Positions 42,217 through 50,835 of a DNA stretch of 64,000 bases are shown piece after piece. This stretch comes from Paraburkholderia aromaticivorans (GTDB lineage Bacteria > Pseudomonadota > Gammaproteobacteria > Burkholderiales > Burkholderiaceae): positions 620,001-684,000 of the forward strand of contig NZ_CP051516.1 of assembly GCF_012689525.1 (NCBI RefSeq). Reading direction: 5' to 3'. The notes below the pieces were generated by a model. The model was not told the origin of the DNA. It saw only the letters and a list, made by a program, of their open reading frames with translations, and did not search any database. The position numbers and the translations under genes were made by a program. Each line of letters begins with the position of its first letter. Within the stretch, counting starts at the first letter, position 1.

Positions 42217-44451
42217 ATGGCAATCAACTTTGAAAACCGTTACACCGACGTGTCCGGACCGGACGAGCTTCACTTGTCGGACTATCTGCGGACGATCGTG
42301 CGAGGTTGGCGCACGATCGTCGTGGTGACGCTGATCGCGCTCGCGCTGGGGTGCGCGTACGCTTTCCTCGCGCCGCCGACGTATCGCGCGGATGTTCTGT
42401 TTCACGTAGAGGACAAGACGGCGAATGCCAATGCGAACGGCAAGGATTCCTTGCCGCCGCTTACCGGCATGTTCGATACCAAGCCTTCGACGGCGGCCGA
42501 GATCGAGTTGCTGAAGTCGCGGCTCGTCACGGAAGAAACCGTCAAGAAACTGCACCTCGATATCACGGCTACGCCGCGCTATTTTCCGATTATCGGCGGA
42601 ATGATTGCGGGGTTGGTGAACGGGCAATGGGGCTTCAAGTTGCCGCAGTTCATCAACCTGTCCGGCTATGCATGGGGTGACGAGAGCATTTCGGTGTCGC
42701 AGTTCGACACGTCGAAGGACATGTACGACGCGACCTTCACATTGATTTCAGGCAATGACGGCGCCTACGTGCTGCGTGACAAGAACGGTATTGCGATTCT
42801 GTCGGGGAAAGTCGGCGAAACCGTGCAAACGGATACCGCCGACGGCCCGATCACGCTGCGCGTCGATAAGCTGGCCGGCCCCGCCGGCTCGCGTTTCGAA
42901 TTGCAGCGCGCCTCGACGCTGAGCACCGTGGACCGTTTGCAAAAGGCTTTGGTGGTGCAGGAAACCACGCTGCAATCCGGCGTGATCCGCGCGAGCCTGG
43001 AAGGCGGCGATAGCGGCCTGACGGCGGCGATCGTCAACAGCATGGCGCGCGAGTTCGTGCGTCAGGATGTGGAGAGCCGTTCGACCGAAGCCGAGCACAT
43101 GCTGGCCTTCCTCGATCAGCAACTGCCGGGCTTGCGCAAGGAACTCGACGACGCCGAGCAACGCTACAACAAGTTCCGCAACACGCACGGCACGGTCGAC
43201 CTGGGCGAAGAAAGCCGCCTGTTGCTGCAACAGATCGTCGATAACAAAACCAAGCTGATGGATCTGCAGCAGCAACGCGCGGAGATGTCGCAACGCTTCA
43301 CGGCGAATCACCCGGCGGTGGCCTCGCTCGACGCGCAGATCGCCGCCTTGCAAGGCGCGGCGGCCAACATGAACCGCAGCGTGGCGGTCATGCCGGATAC
43401 GGAGCAGACCGCGTTGCGTCTGCTGCGCGACGTGCACGTCGACACGGAGCTGTACACCAATCTGCTGAACAGCGCGCAGCAACTGCGCGTGGCGAAGGCG
43501 GGACAGGTGGGCAACGTGCGCGTGGTCGACTTCGCCGAAGCCCCTGATGAACCGGTGCGGCCAAAGCGCGTGATCGCGATCCTGATCGCGCTCGGCGGCG
43601 GCCTCGTGCTCGGCATTCTGCTGACCTTCTTCAAGCGTGCAATGTACGGCGGCGTGGAACGTCCGGACGAACTCGAAGGCATGCTCGGTGTGCCGGTGTT
43701 CGCGGTGGTGCCGCGCAGCCAGACCCAGTTGAAGCTGCAGGAAAACGTCATGCTGCGCCGTCGCGGGCTGCATGTGCTGGCGCAGCAGGCGCCGGAAGAC
43801 ATCGCCGTGGAAGGCGTGCGCAATCTGCGCACCTCGTTGCAGCTCTCGCTCGATCACGCCGAGAACAACGTGGTGATGATCACCGGCTCGCGGCCCGATT
43901 CCGGCAAGTCGTTCCTGTCGGTGAATCTGGCGGCGCTGGTGGCGTCGGCGAACAAGCGCGTGCTGATTATCGACGGCGATATGCGGCGCGGCGACGTGCA
44001 CTCGCACTTCGGTGTCGCGCATCAGCCGGGTCTGTCCGACGTGCTGAGCGGCGGCGAACTGCAGGCCATGATCCAGCGCGACGTGCTGCCGGGTCTCGAC
44101 GTGCTCGCCAAGGGCACGCTGCCCTCGCATCCGGCCGAACTGCTGATGAGCAAGCGCTTCGAAACCATGCTCGAAGAACTGAAGGCGCAATACGACCTCG
44201 TGATCGTCGATACGCCGCCGGTTCTGGCGGTGACCGACTCGACGGTGATCGGCAAGTACGCGGGCACGACGCTGCTGGTGGTGCGTCATGGCCGCCATCC
44301 GCTCAACGAAGTCATGGAAACGGCCAAGCGGCTGCGCAATGGCGGTGTGGGGCTGAGAGGCGTGCTGTTGACCGATGTGCCGCAGGAAGGCGCGTTCCTC
44401 GGCTCGGGCTATCAGGGCGGCTACTACGGCTACGACAGCATTGCCGGTTGA
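42217..44451 (+). CDS. wzc: Wzc-type polysaccharide co-polymerase and BY-kinase
   Basis: A 744-residue inner-membrane protein that controls chain length and export through cycles of tyrosine phosphorylation. Its Wzz domain opens with DELHLSDYLRTIVRGWRTIV and a membrane helix (about 30-50). A long periplasmic region with a coiled coil (about 280-400) and a second helix (about 452-472) follow. The cytosolic kinase shows Walker A SRPDSGKSF (about 558-566), Walker A' IIDGDMRRGD (about 585-594) and Walker B LVIVDTPPVL (about 662-671). The extreme C-terminus has a tyrosine cluster, GYQGGYYGYDSIAG, the autophosphorylation site. ATG 42217 is chosen over GTG 42208. No Wzb-like phosphatase gene is in the window. 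Confidence 0.95.
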   Translation: MAINFENRYTDVSGPDELHLSDYLRTIVRGWRTIVVVTLIALALGCAYAFLAPPTYRADVLFHVEDKTANANANGKDSLPPLTGMFDTKPSTAAEIELLKSRLVTEETVKKLHLDITATPRYFPIIGGMIAGLVNGQWGFKLPQFINLSGYAWGDESISVSQFDTSKDMYDATFTLISGNDGAYVLRDKNGIAILSGKVGETVQTDTADGPITLRVDKLAGPAGSRFELQRASTLSTVDRLQKALVVQETTLQSGVIRASLEGGDSGLTAAIVNSMAREFVRQDVESRSTEAEHMLAFLDQQLPGLRKELDDAEQRYNKFRNTHGTVDLGEESRLLLQQIVDNKTKLMDLQQQRAEMSQRFTANHPAVASLDAQIAALQGAAANMNRSVAVMPDTEQTALRLLRDVHVDTELYTNLLNSAQQLRVAKAGQVGNVRVVDFAEAPDEPVRPKRVIAILIALGGGLVLGILLTFFKRAMYGGVERPDELEGMLGVPVFAVVPRSQTQLKLQENVMLRRRGLHVLAQQAPEDIAVEGVRNLRTSLQLSLDHAENNVVMITGSRPDSGKSFLSVNLAALVASANKRVLIIDGDMRRGDVHSHFGVAHQPGLSDVLSGGELQAMIQRDVLPGLDVLAKGTLPSHPAELLMSKRFETMLEELKAQYDLVIVDTPPVLAVTDSTVIGKYAGTTLLVVRHGRHPLNEVMETAKRLRNGGVGLRGVLLTDVPQEGAFLGSGYQGGYYGYDSIAG

Positions 44452-44539
44452 GACAGCGGCCGACGGCCGGCCGCGCAACAAAGCAGCGCAATAAAGCTTC
44501 TGGCACTGGGATTGCAAAGGTTAACGAGGAGAAGGCTCC

Positions 44540-45658
44540 ATGAAACGTAAGGTCGCGCTGATCACCGGCATCACTGGACAGGACGGGTCGTATCTGGCGG
44601 AACTGCTGCTCGCCAAGGATTACGACGTACACGGCATCAAACGCAGGTCCTCCCTGTTCAACACAGACCGGATCGATCACCTCTACCGCGATCCTCACGA
44701 TCCGGACCAGCGCCTCTTTCTGCACCACGCGGATCTGACCGACTCGACCAGCATTCTGCGTGTGATCCAGCGCGTCGAGCCGGACGAGATCTACAACCTC
44801 GCCGCGCAGAGCCACGTCGCGGTGTCGTTCGAGGAACCGGAATACACCGCCAACGCGGACGGCCTCGGCGCCTTGCGGATTCTCGAAGCGATCCGCATTC
44901 TCGGCTTGCAGGAGAAAACGCGCTTCTACCAGGCCTCGACCTCGGAGCTGTACGGCCTCGTGCAACAGGTGCCGCAGTCGGAGACCACGCCGTTCTATCC
45001 GCGCAGCCCGTATGCCGTCGCCAAGCTGTTCGCGTACTGGACCACGGTCAATTATCGCGAGGCTTACGGTCTCTATGCGTGCAACGGGATTCTGTTCAAT
45101 CACGAATCGCCGGTGCGTGGCGAGACGTTCGTGACGCGCAAGATCACGCGCGCCGTCGCGCGTATCGCGGTGGGCATGCAGAAGACCTTGTATCTCGGCA
45201 ATCTGTCGGCGCTGCGCGACTGGGGCCATGCGCGCGATTACGTGGAGATGCAATGGCGCATGCTCCAGCAGGAGCAGCCGGAGGATTACGTGATCGCCAC
45301 CGGCGTGCAGTACAGCGTGCGTCAGTTCGTGCAGCACGCTGCGGCTGAACTGGGCGTCACCGTGCGGTTCGAAGGCACTGGCGTGGATGAAATCGGCATC
45401 GTCGAAAAGGTGGAGGGGCGCGAGATCAGGATGTCGCCGGGCGACGTGATCGTGCGCGTCGATCCGCGCTACTTCCGGCCCGCCGAGGTCGAGACGCTGC
45501 TCGGCGATCCGTCGAAGGCGCATGCGAAGCTCGGCTGGCAGCCAACCACCTCATTCGCCTCGCTCGTCAAGGAAATGGTGCGCTCGGATTATCAGATTGC
45601 ACGACGTGACGCGCTCGTCACGCTGGCCGGATTCACGGCGCTGGAACATCACGAGTAA
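44540..45658 (+). CDS. gmd: GDP-mannose 4,6-dehydratase
   Basis: A 372-residue SDR-family enzyme that converts GDP-D-mannose to GDP-4-keto-6-deoxy-mannose, using bound NADP. Visible features: [19 protein letters not shown] (nucleotide-binding glycines), [38 protein letters not shown], the YxxxK pair in [12 protein letters not shown], and [20 protein letters not shown]. Length is normal. GAGGAGAAG lies before the ATG. It overlaps fcl by one base (TAATG), so both are translated together for GDP-fucose synthesis. Confidence 0.96.
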   Translation: MKRKVALITGITGQDGSYLAELLLAKDYDVHGIKRRSSLFNTDRIDHLYRDPHDPDQRLFLHHADLTDSTSILRVIQRVEPDEIYNLAAQSHVAVSFEEPEYTANADGLGALRILEAIRILGLQEKTRFYQASTSELYGLVQQVPQSETTPFYPRSPYAVAKLFAYWTTVNYREAYGLYACNGILFNHESPVRGETFVTRKITRAVARIAVGMQKTLYLGNLSALRDWGHARDYVEMQWRMLQQEQPEDYVIATGVQYSVRQFVQHAAAELGVTVRFEGTGVDEIGIVEKVEGREIRMSPGDVIVRVDPRYFRPAEVETLLGDPSKAHAKLGWQPTTSFASLVKEMVRSDYQIARRDALVTLAGFTALEHHE

Positions 45659-46623
45659 TGGCGATGAACAAACAAGCACGCATCTTCGTCGCGGGCCACC
45701 GTGGCATGGTCGGCTCCGCGCTGGTCAGGCGTCTTGCCGCGCAGGGATATCAGAACGTGATTACCCGCTCGCGCAAGGAGCTGGACCTCACGGATCAGGC
45801 GGCCGTGAATCGCTTTTTCGAAAGCGAAAAGATCGACGTGGTGCTGCTCGCGGCCGCGCGCGTGGGCGGCATTCTCGCGAACGCGACGCGGCCGGGTGAG
45901 TTCATCTATGAAAACCTGGTGATCGAAACCAACGTGATCCATGCCGCGTACCGCGCCAAGGTCGAGCGGCTGGTGTTCTTCGGTTCGTCGTGCATCTATC
46001 CGAAGCAATGTCCACAGCCGATCCGCGAGGAGTATCTGCTGACTTCGCCGCTGGAGCCGACTAACGACGCCTATGCGATCGCGAAGATCGCCGGCCTCAA
46101 GCTGTGCGAAGCGTACAACCGCGAGTACAACACGCAGTACGTCGCGTTGATGCCGACCAATCTATACGGCCCGAACGACAACTACGATCTGAAGAGCAGT
46201 CACGTGTTGCCGGCGCTGCTGCGCAAGGCCCACGAAGCGAAGCTGAACGGCGACGCTACCTTGACGGTGTGGGGTTCGGGCACGCCGCGCCGCGAGTTCC
46301 TGCACGTCGACGATCTTGCCGCGGCCACGCTGTTCGTGCTCGAGCACAACGTGACCGAGGGCCTCTTCAACGTCGGCGTGGGCGAGGACCTGTCGATTCG
46401 CGAGCTGGCCGAATGCGTCTGCAAAGTGGTCGGCTTCGAAGGCGAACTCGTGTTCGACGCCTCGAAACCCGACGGCACGCCGCGCAAGCTGCTCGACGTC
46501 TCGCGACTCGCGCAAATGGGCTGGCAGGCCACGATCGGCCTCACGGACGGCATTGCATCCGCGTATCGTGACTTCGTCGAATCACACGCCGGTTCGACGC
46601 CGGCCGCCGCCATCGAAGCGTAG
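45658..46623 (+). CDS. fcl: GDP-L-fucose synthase (epimerase/reductase)
   Basis: A 321-residue SDR enzyme that epimerises and reduces GDP-4-keto-6-deoxy-mannose to GDP-L-fucose with NADPH. Diagnostic sequences are IFVAGHRGMVGSALVRRL, LLAAARVGGILANATRPGEF, FFGSSCIYPKQCPQPIREEY, the catalytic tyrosine and lysine in NDAYAIAKIAGLK, PTNLYGPNDNYDL, and GSGTPRREFLHVDDLA. Together these are specific for GDP-fucose synthase rather than a GDP-rhamnose reductase. ATG 45664 is an alternative start. The operon pairing with gmd is the standard one, and it means fucose is very likely part of the polymer. Confidence 0.96.
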   Translation: MAMNKQARIFVAGHRGMVGSALVRRLAAQGYQNVITRSRKELDLTDQAAVNRFFESEKIDVVLLAAARVGGILANATRPGEFIYENLVIETNVIHAAYRAKVERLVFFGSSCIYPKQCPQPIREEYLLTSPLEPTNDAYAIAKIAGLKLCEAYNREYNTQYVALMPTNLYGPNDNYDLKSSHVLPALLRKAHEAKLNGDATLTVWGSGTPRREFLHVDDLAAATLFVLEHNVTEGLFNVGVGEDLSIRELAECVCKVVGFEGELVFDASKPDGTPRKLLDVSRLAQMGWQATIGLTDGIASAYRDFVESHAGSTPAAAIEA

Positions 46624-46735
46624 GTGCGTGGATGGCCGCTTCAGCGCGGCTTTGGAGTGACGGACCAAAGGGGACGCGGTGCGTGCGCAGGACGCGCAAT
46701 GCACGCAGGACGATATTTCTAGGAGTGGCATAAAA

Positions 46736-47878
46736 ATGACAGCGTCAGTCACGATCTTCCACAACGTCGTGTGGTCGCGCCACAAAGGTGTCGTGTTTTC
46801 CGCGTTGCATAACATTTCGGCTTCCGGAGCGATTCGCTATTCGATGGTGCAGATCGCGGATACCGAGCACGACCGCGTCGGTTTTTCCGACGTCGATTAT
46901 TCGTTTCACCGCTATCCGATGCAAAAGCTGTTCGATGGCTGTTACGAAGACGTGCCGACCATCAAGCTGATCGCGCGGCTCACGTGGGAAGTCTTGCGCA
47001 CCAAGTCGGATCTGATCGTGCTGCCGGGCTATCACCGCCCGGAATATTGGGCCATGCTCGCGGCGTGCATCGTAACCGGCAAACGGCGCGCGGTGTTCTG
47101 CGATTCGACCGCGCGCGACCGGCCCAAAAAGTTGCTGACGTCGATTCCGAAGCGCGTGTTTTTCTCGCTGTGCGACGGCTATTTCGGCTTCGGCGAGCGC
47201 AGCCGCGAGTATCTGCTGTCGCTCGGGGCGAAGCGCGAGAAGATTTTCGTGCCGTGTCAGGCCGCGGCGATGCCGGGTTCGTTTTCGCCGGAACGTGCGC
47301 TGGTCGAACGGGTCGCCGCTCGCGCGGGTAATCCGCCGGTGTTTCTGTTCGTGGGGCGTTTGTCCGAAGAGAAAGGCATCGGCACGCTGATCGAAGCGCT
47401 CGCCGGATTGCGGCGGCGCATTCCGGCGGCCAAGCTGCGCATTGTCGGCACCGGCCCGATGGGCGACGCGTTGCATGCGAAGGTGGCCGAGCTCGAACTC
47501 GGCGACGCGGTGACGTTCGTCGGCAGTCTGCAGGACGAACCGCTTACGCGGGAATATTACGGCGCCACTTGCATGGTGCTGCCGAGTTACAGCGAACCTT
47601 GGGGACTGGTGGTCAACGAGGCGCTCGCGCATGGTTGCCCGGCCGTGGTCAGCGAAAGTTGCGGCTGCGTGCCGGAACTGGTGATCGACGGGGTGAGCGG
47701 CTATGCGTTTACAGCGGGCGATGTCGCCGGCCTGCAGCGCACCATGCTCAAGGCCATGGAGGCGTTCGCCGACGCGGGCGGCACCGCGCGCCGGTGCATG
47801 GATGTGATTCGCCGTTTCGATCCGCCTTCCGCGGCCGCGAACATCGCCCGCGGCTGTGCATTGATGTTGAGCGACTGA
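46736..47878 (+). CDS. GT4-family glycosyltransferase
   Basis: A 380-residue GT-B transferase. The N-terminal half begins VTIFHNVVWSRHKGVVFSAL and contains VLPGYHRPEYWAMLAA and FCDSTARDRPKKLL. The donor half has VFLFVGRLSEEKGIGTLIEA and the retaining GT4 motif YSEPWGLVVNEALAHGCPAV with its E-x7-E spacing. ATG 46736 has AGGAG ten bases upstream. Directly following gmd and fcl, it may be the fucosyltransferase, but acceptor and donor cannot be read from sequence. Confidence 0.9.
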   Translation: MTASVTIFHNVVWSRHKGVVFSALHNISASGAIRYSMVQIADTEHDRVGFSDVDYSFHRYPMQKLFDGCYEDVPTIKLIARLTWEVLRTKSDLIVLPGYHRPEYWAMLAACIVTGKRRAVFCDSTARDRPKKLLTSIPKRVFFSLCDGYFGFGERSREYLLSLGAKREKIFVPCQAAAMPGSFSPERALVERVAARAGNPPVFLFVGRLSEEKGIGTLIEALAGLRRRIPAAKLRIVGTGPMGDALHAKVAELELGDAVTFVGSLQDEPLTREYYGATCMVLPSYSEPWGLVVNEALAHGCPAVVSESCGCVPELVIDGVSGYAFTAGDVAGLQRTMLKAMEAFADAGGTARRCMDVIRRFDPPSAAANIARGCALMLSD

Positions 47879-47935
47879 GTCGCTTCGCCCAGCCAAGTCG
47901 CGCGCACGACGCCCTTACTCGCTCTGGCAGCCACG

Positions 47936-49270
47936 ATGAAGATACTGATCTACGGCATCAACTATGCGCCTGAGCTGACGGGAGTGGGCAAGTACACGGC
48001 GGAAATGGCCGGGCTGCTGGCGAGCCGCGGACATGACGTGCGCGTGGTGTGCGCGCCGCCGTACTACCCGGACTGGCGTGTCGGTGAGGGCTACGCGTCG
48101 TGGCGCTATCAGCACGAGACGCGCGACGGCGTGGCGATCTGGCGCGCGCCGCTCTGGGTGCCCGCGCGTCCGAGCGGCCTGAAGCGCATGCTGCATCTGG
48201 CGACCTTCGCGGCGACCTCGCTGCCGCTGCTCGTACGGCAGGTGCTGTGGCGCCCGCACGCGGTCATGCTGATCGCACCGACCTTGATGTGCGCGCCGGG
48301 CTCGCTGATGCTCGCACGCCTCACGCGCGCGCGCGCCTGGCTGCATATTCAGGACTACGAGGTCGATGCGGCATTCGATCTGGGCTTGCTGAAAAGCCCA
48401 TTTGCGGCCCGCGTGGCACGCTGGCTGGAAAGCGCTTTGTTGCGGCGCTTCGACGCGGTGTCCTCGATCACGCGGCAGATGAGCGCGCGCGCGACGACCA
48501 AGGGCGTCGACGTGTCACGCGTTGTCTGCCTGCCCAATTGGGTCGACGTGTCGACGATCTTTCCGCTTACGCGGCCGAGCGAATTCCGGCGCATGCTGGG
48601 GATTCCTGCCGACCAGAAAGTGGTTCTGTACTCCGGCAACATGGGCGCGAAGCAGGGCATCGAAACGCTCGCCGATGCGGCGGTCGCGCTCGCCGCGCGC
48701 ACGGACCTCACCTTCGTGTTCTGCGGCAGCGGCGCCGCGAAAGAGAATCTGCGCGAACGCTGCTCGGGATTGACGAATTGCGTGTTCCTGCCGCTGCAAC
48801 CGTTGGACCGCCTGAACGAACTGCTCAACCTCGCCGATATTCACGTGCTGCCGCAACGCGGCGACGCGGCGGATCTGGTCATGCCGTCCAAACTCACCGG
48901 CATGTTCGCGAGCGGACGCGCGACCGTGGCGATGGCGCGTCGCGGCACGGCGCTCTACGAAGCCGTGGCGCCGCGCGGCGTGGTCGTGCCGCCGGACAAC
49001 CTGAAGGCGCTGACGGCGGCGATCACGGTGCTGGCCAACGACGCGGAACGACGCACGGCACTCGGCAAAGCGGCGCGCAGTTATGCGGAGCGCGCGCTCT
49101 CGCCGGAGTCGACGATTCGCACCTTCGAGGAGCGGCTCGCGATGCTGTTGCGTGAGGCGGGAGGTAAACGCGGCAAAGGCGGCACGCCGTCTTTCGGCGC
49201 GCGGCCTTCAGGTGCTGCGGCGAGGCGCCGGCGAAAACCGGCTACCGCGGAGGAAGCCGCGCCGGATTGA
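47936..49270 (+). CDS. WcaI-like GT4 glycosyltransferase
   Basis: A 444-residue transferase that matches the WcaI family of colanic-acid-type loci: ILIYGINYAPELTGVGKYTA at the start, CAPPYYPDWRVGEGY, WLHIQDYEVDAAFDLGLL, CLPNWVDVSTIFPL, VLYSGNMGAKQGIETLADAA and LPQRGDAADLVMPSKLTGMF. In colanic acid, WcaI is thought to add an early fucose or sugar. The last 40 residues are a basic, Arg/Lys/Gly/Ala-rich extension not usual in the family. It is the last gene of the co-directional block and converges on a small secreted-protein gene. Confidence 0.9.
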   Translation: MKILIYGINYAPELTGVGKYTAEMAGLLASRGHDVRVVCAPPYYPDWRVGEGYASWRYQHETRDGVAIWRAPLWVPARPSGLKRMLHLATFAATSLPLLVRQVLWRPHAVMLIAPTLMCAPGSLMLARLTRARAWLHIQDYEVDAAFDLGLLKSPFAARVARWLESALLRRFDAVSSITRQMSARATTKGVDVSRVVCLPNWVDVSTIFPLTRPSEFRRMLGIPADQKVVLYSGNMGAKQGIETLADAAVALAARTDLTFVFCGSGAAKENLRERCSGLTNCVFLPLQPLDRLNELLNLADIHVLPQRGDAADLVMPSKLTGMFASGRATVAMARRGTALYEAVAPRGVVVPPDNLKALTAAITVLANDAERRTALGKAARSYAERALSPESTIRTFEERLAMLLREAGGKRGKGGTPSFGARPSGAAARRRRKPATAEEAAPD

Positions 49271-49301
49271 TCCGGCACGCGGCTCTGTCATGAAGTCGAT
49301 A

Positions 49302-49808
49302 TCACCACGGAGAACGGTAGACGCCCTGCTTGCTGGCGTAGGGATCGGTATAGGTGGCTCTCGCGGCGCCTTCGGGCGTCAGACCGGCGGCCGCATTCGG
49401 ACGTCCCGGCTGGGCGGCTACCCGCACCTGGCCGTTGGCCGCAGCCGGCGCTTTGCCCTTGACCTTGCCTTTGCCCACCGCCGGCTGCGCAGCCTGGTCA
49501 CCGCCCAACACCGTCATGCGTTGCGAGTCGAGCAGCGCCGCGCGTTGGGCGTCGTTCGTATTGCCTTGCGCGCCGTCGGTGCTGTATGGGTTCGGGGAGC
49601 CGAGCAACGCCTGCTCGCTACTGCGATGGGCGGCGCGCCGGTTGGCCGGAAGCTGTGCATTGAGACCGTAGCCGTTGGCCGCCGTCGCGGCGGGCGGGAG
49701 GGCGGCCGCCGCGGCATTGGGCCCGGCGTTCTGCGCGAACGCCGGCATCGCGCACGATGCGATCGCGAGAAGCGTCCACGTAGCAGTGTGTCGAAGCGAG
49801 GTGATCAT
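49302..49808 (-). CDS. Secreted low-complexity hypothetical protein
   Basis: A 168-residue protein with a clear cleavable signal (MITSLRHTATWTLLAIAS, cut after PAFA) and a mature region rich in Ala, Asn, Gln, Gly and Pro. The middle contains RSSEQALLGSPNPYSTDGAQ and a lysine-rich GKGKVKGK patch. The end is YTDPYASKQGVYRSPW. No domain recognised. ATG 49808 is supported by GGGGA six bases upstream; a TTG four codons earlier is less likely. It lies on the opposite strand between the WcaI-like gene and the acetyltransferase, breaking up the operon. Confidence 0.75.
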   Translation of the reverse strand: MITSLRHTATWTLLAIASCAMPAFAQNAGPNAAAAALPPAATAANGYGLNAQLPANRRAAHRSSEQALLGSPNPYSTDGAQGNTNDAQRAALLDSQRMTVLGGDQAAQPAVGKGKVKGKAPAAANGQVRVAAQPGRPNAAAGLTPEGAARATYTDPYASKQGVYRSPW

Positions 49809-49993
49809 CTGATTCCCCAAGGAGATGCTGTCGGGATAAAGCTATCGTGCGCCAACCAGTACGCGTGTAGCCGCCAAAACGCTTGCCTGCACAGCCACCG
49901 TGTGAAGTCGGGCCAGGCGCCGCAACATAATGTAAGAGGTTTGCCTGGCATGCCTGCCTATGTTTACCACTGTTCGTGGTTCGGAGAAAGCTG

Positions 49994-50614
49994 ATGGGTA
50001 ACGTAGCCGACGATCCTCACATCGGGCGCGTGCCGCAAGTCGAGGGCGTGCGCGAGAACGGCCGCGTCATCGATCTGTCGCAGGCCGGAAAAGGCAACTA
50101 TCAGGCGAAGCGCGGCGCGCTGATCGAGCTCGTCTGGTTTGTGCTGGAAGCCTGTGTGATCAACAACAAACTACTGCCGTTCTCCGGTGTGCGTGTTGCG
50201 TTGCTGCGTCTCTTCGGCGCGAAGATCGGTACAGGTTGCCGGTTCGTGCATCCGCTGCGCGTGAAGGCGCCGTGGAATCTCGAGGTGGGCGACAACAGCT
50301 GGTTCGGCGTCGATGTGTGGATCTATAACCAGACGCTGATTCGCATCGGCTCGAACGTGTGCATTTCTCAGGGCACGTTCCTCACCGCGGGCTCGCACGA
50401 CATGAGCACCACGATGGATTTGCACGTCGCGCCGATCATCATCGAGGACGGCGTCTGGATCACTTCGAAGTGCGTGGTGCAAATGGGCGTGACGATCGGC
50501 CGTTCGGCGGTCGTGACACCTTTGTCGGTCGTGCATCGTTCGCTGGAAGCGGAGGGCGTGTACGGCGGCAATCCGTGCCGTTTTATCAGGAAACGGTTCG
50601 ATTCCGTGACCTGA
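49994..50614 (+). CDS. WcaF-like hexapeptide-repeat acetyltransferase
   Basis: A 206-residue left-handed beta-helix acetyltransferase of the colanic-acid WcaF type, using acetyl-CoA to O-acetylate a sugar of the repeat unit. The hexapeptide ladder is visible in KIGTGCRFVHPLRVKAPWNL, VGDNSWFGVDVWIYNQTLIR, SNVCISQGTFLTAGSHDM and IIIEDGVWITSKCVVQMGVT. The catalytic histidine lies in AGSHDMS. The N-terminal 45 residues contain a hydrophobic helix typical of WcaF. GGAGAAAGCTG leads into ATG 49994. Next on the strand is the GMC oxidoreductase. Confidence 0.92.
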   Translation: MGNVADDPHIGRVPQVEGVRENGRVIDLSQAGKGNYQAKRGALIELVWFVLEACVINNKLLPFSGVRVALLRLFGAKIGTGCRFVHPLRVKAPWNLEVGDNSWFGVDVWIYNQTLIRIGSNVCISQGTFLTAGSHDMSTTMDLHVAPIIIEDGVWITSKCVVQMGVTIGRSAVVTPLSVVHRSLEAEGVYGGNPCRFIRKRFDSVT

Positions 50615-50835
50615 ACCACAGACGTAGAACCACAGCGTTTGTACGCTGGGGAGGCCGAGGTCGTTTTGCCGGAATGTCGGCCGTCGCAATGGGATTGCCG
50701 CGCTGCGTGATGCGCGGCGTTCGCGGCGGCACCCATGCAAGTTCCGGCCGCGACGTCTGCGTGGCCTGGTTGCCAGCTCCGCCTGGCGAACCGTGCCGCG
50801 CTCAGGAAATGCGTGAAGCAGATGGGGAGTAGCGG

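Noticed and set aside
42748..44517. 589-residue antisense frame opposite wzc
   Set aside because: Shadow of a well-supported kinase gene, His/Arg-rich and without domains.
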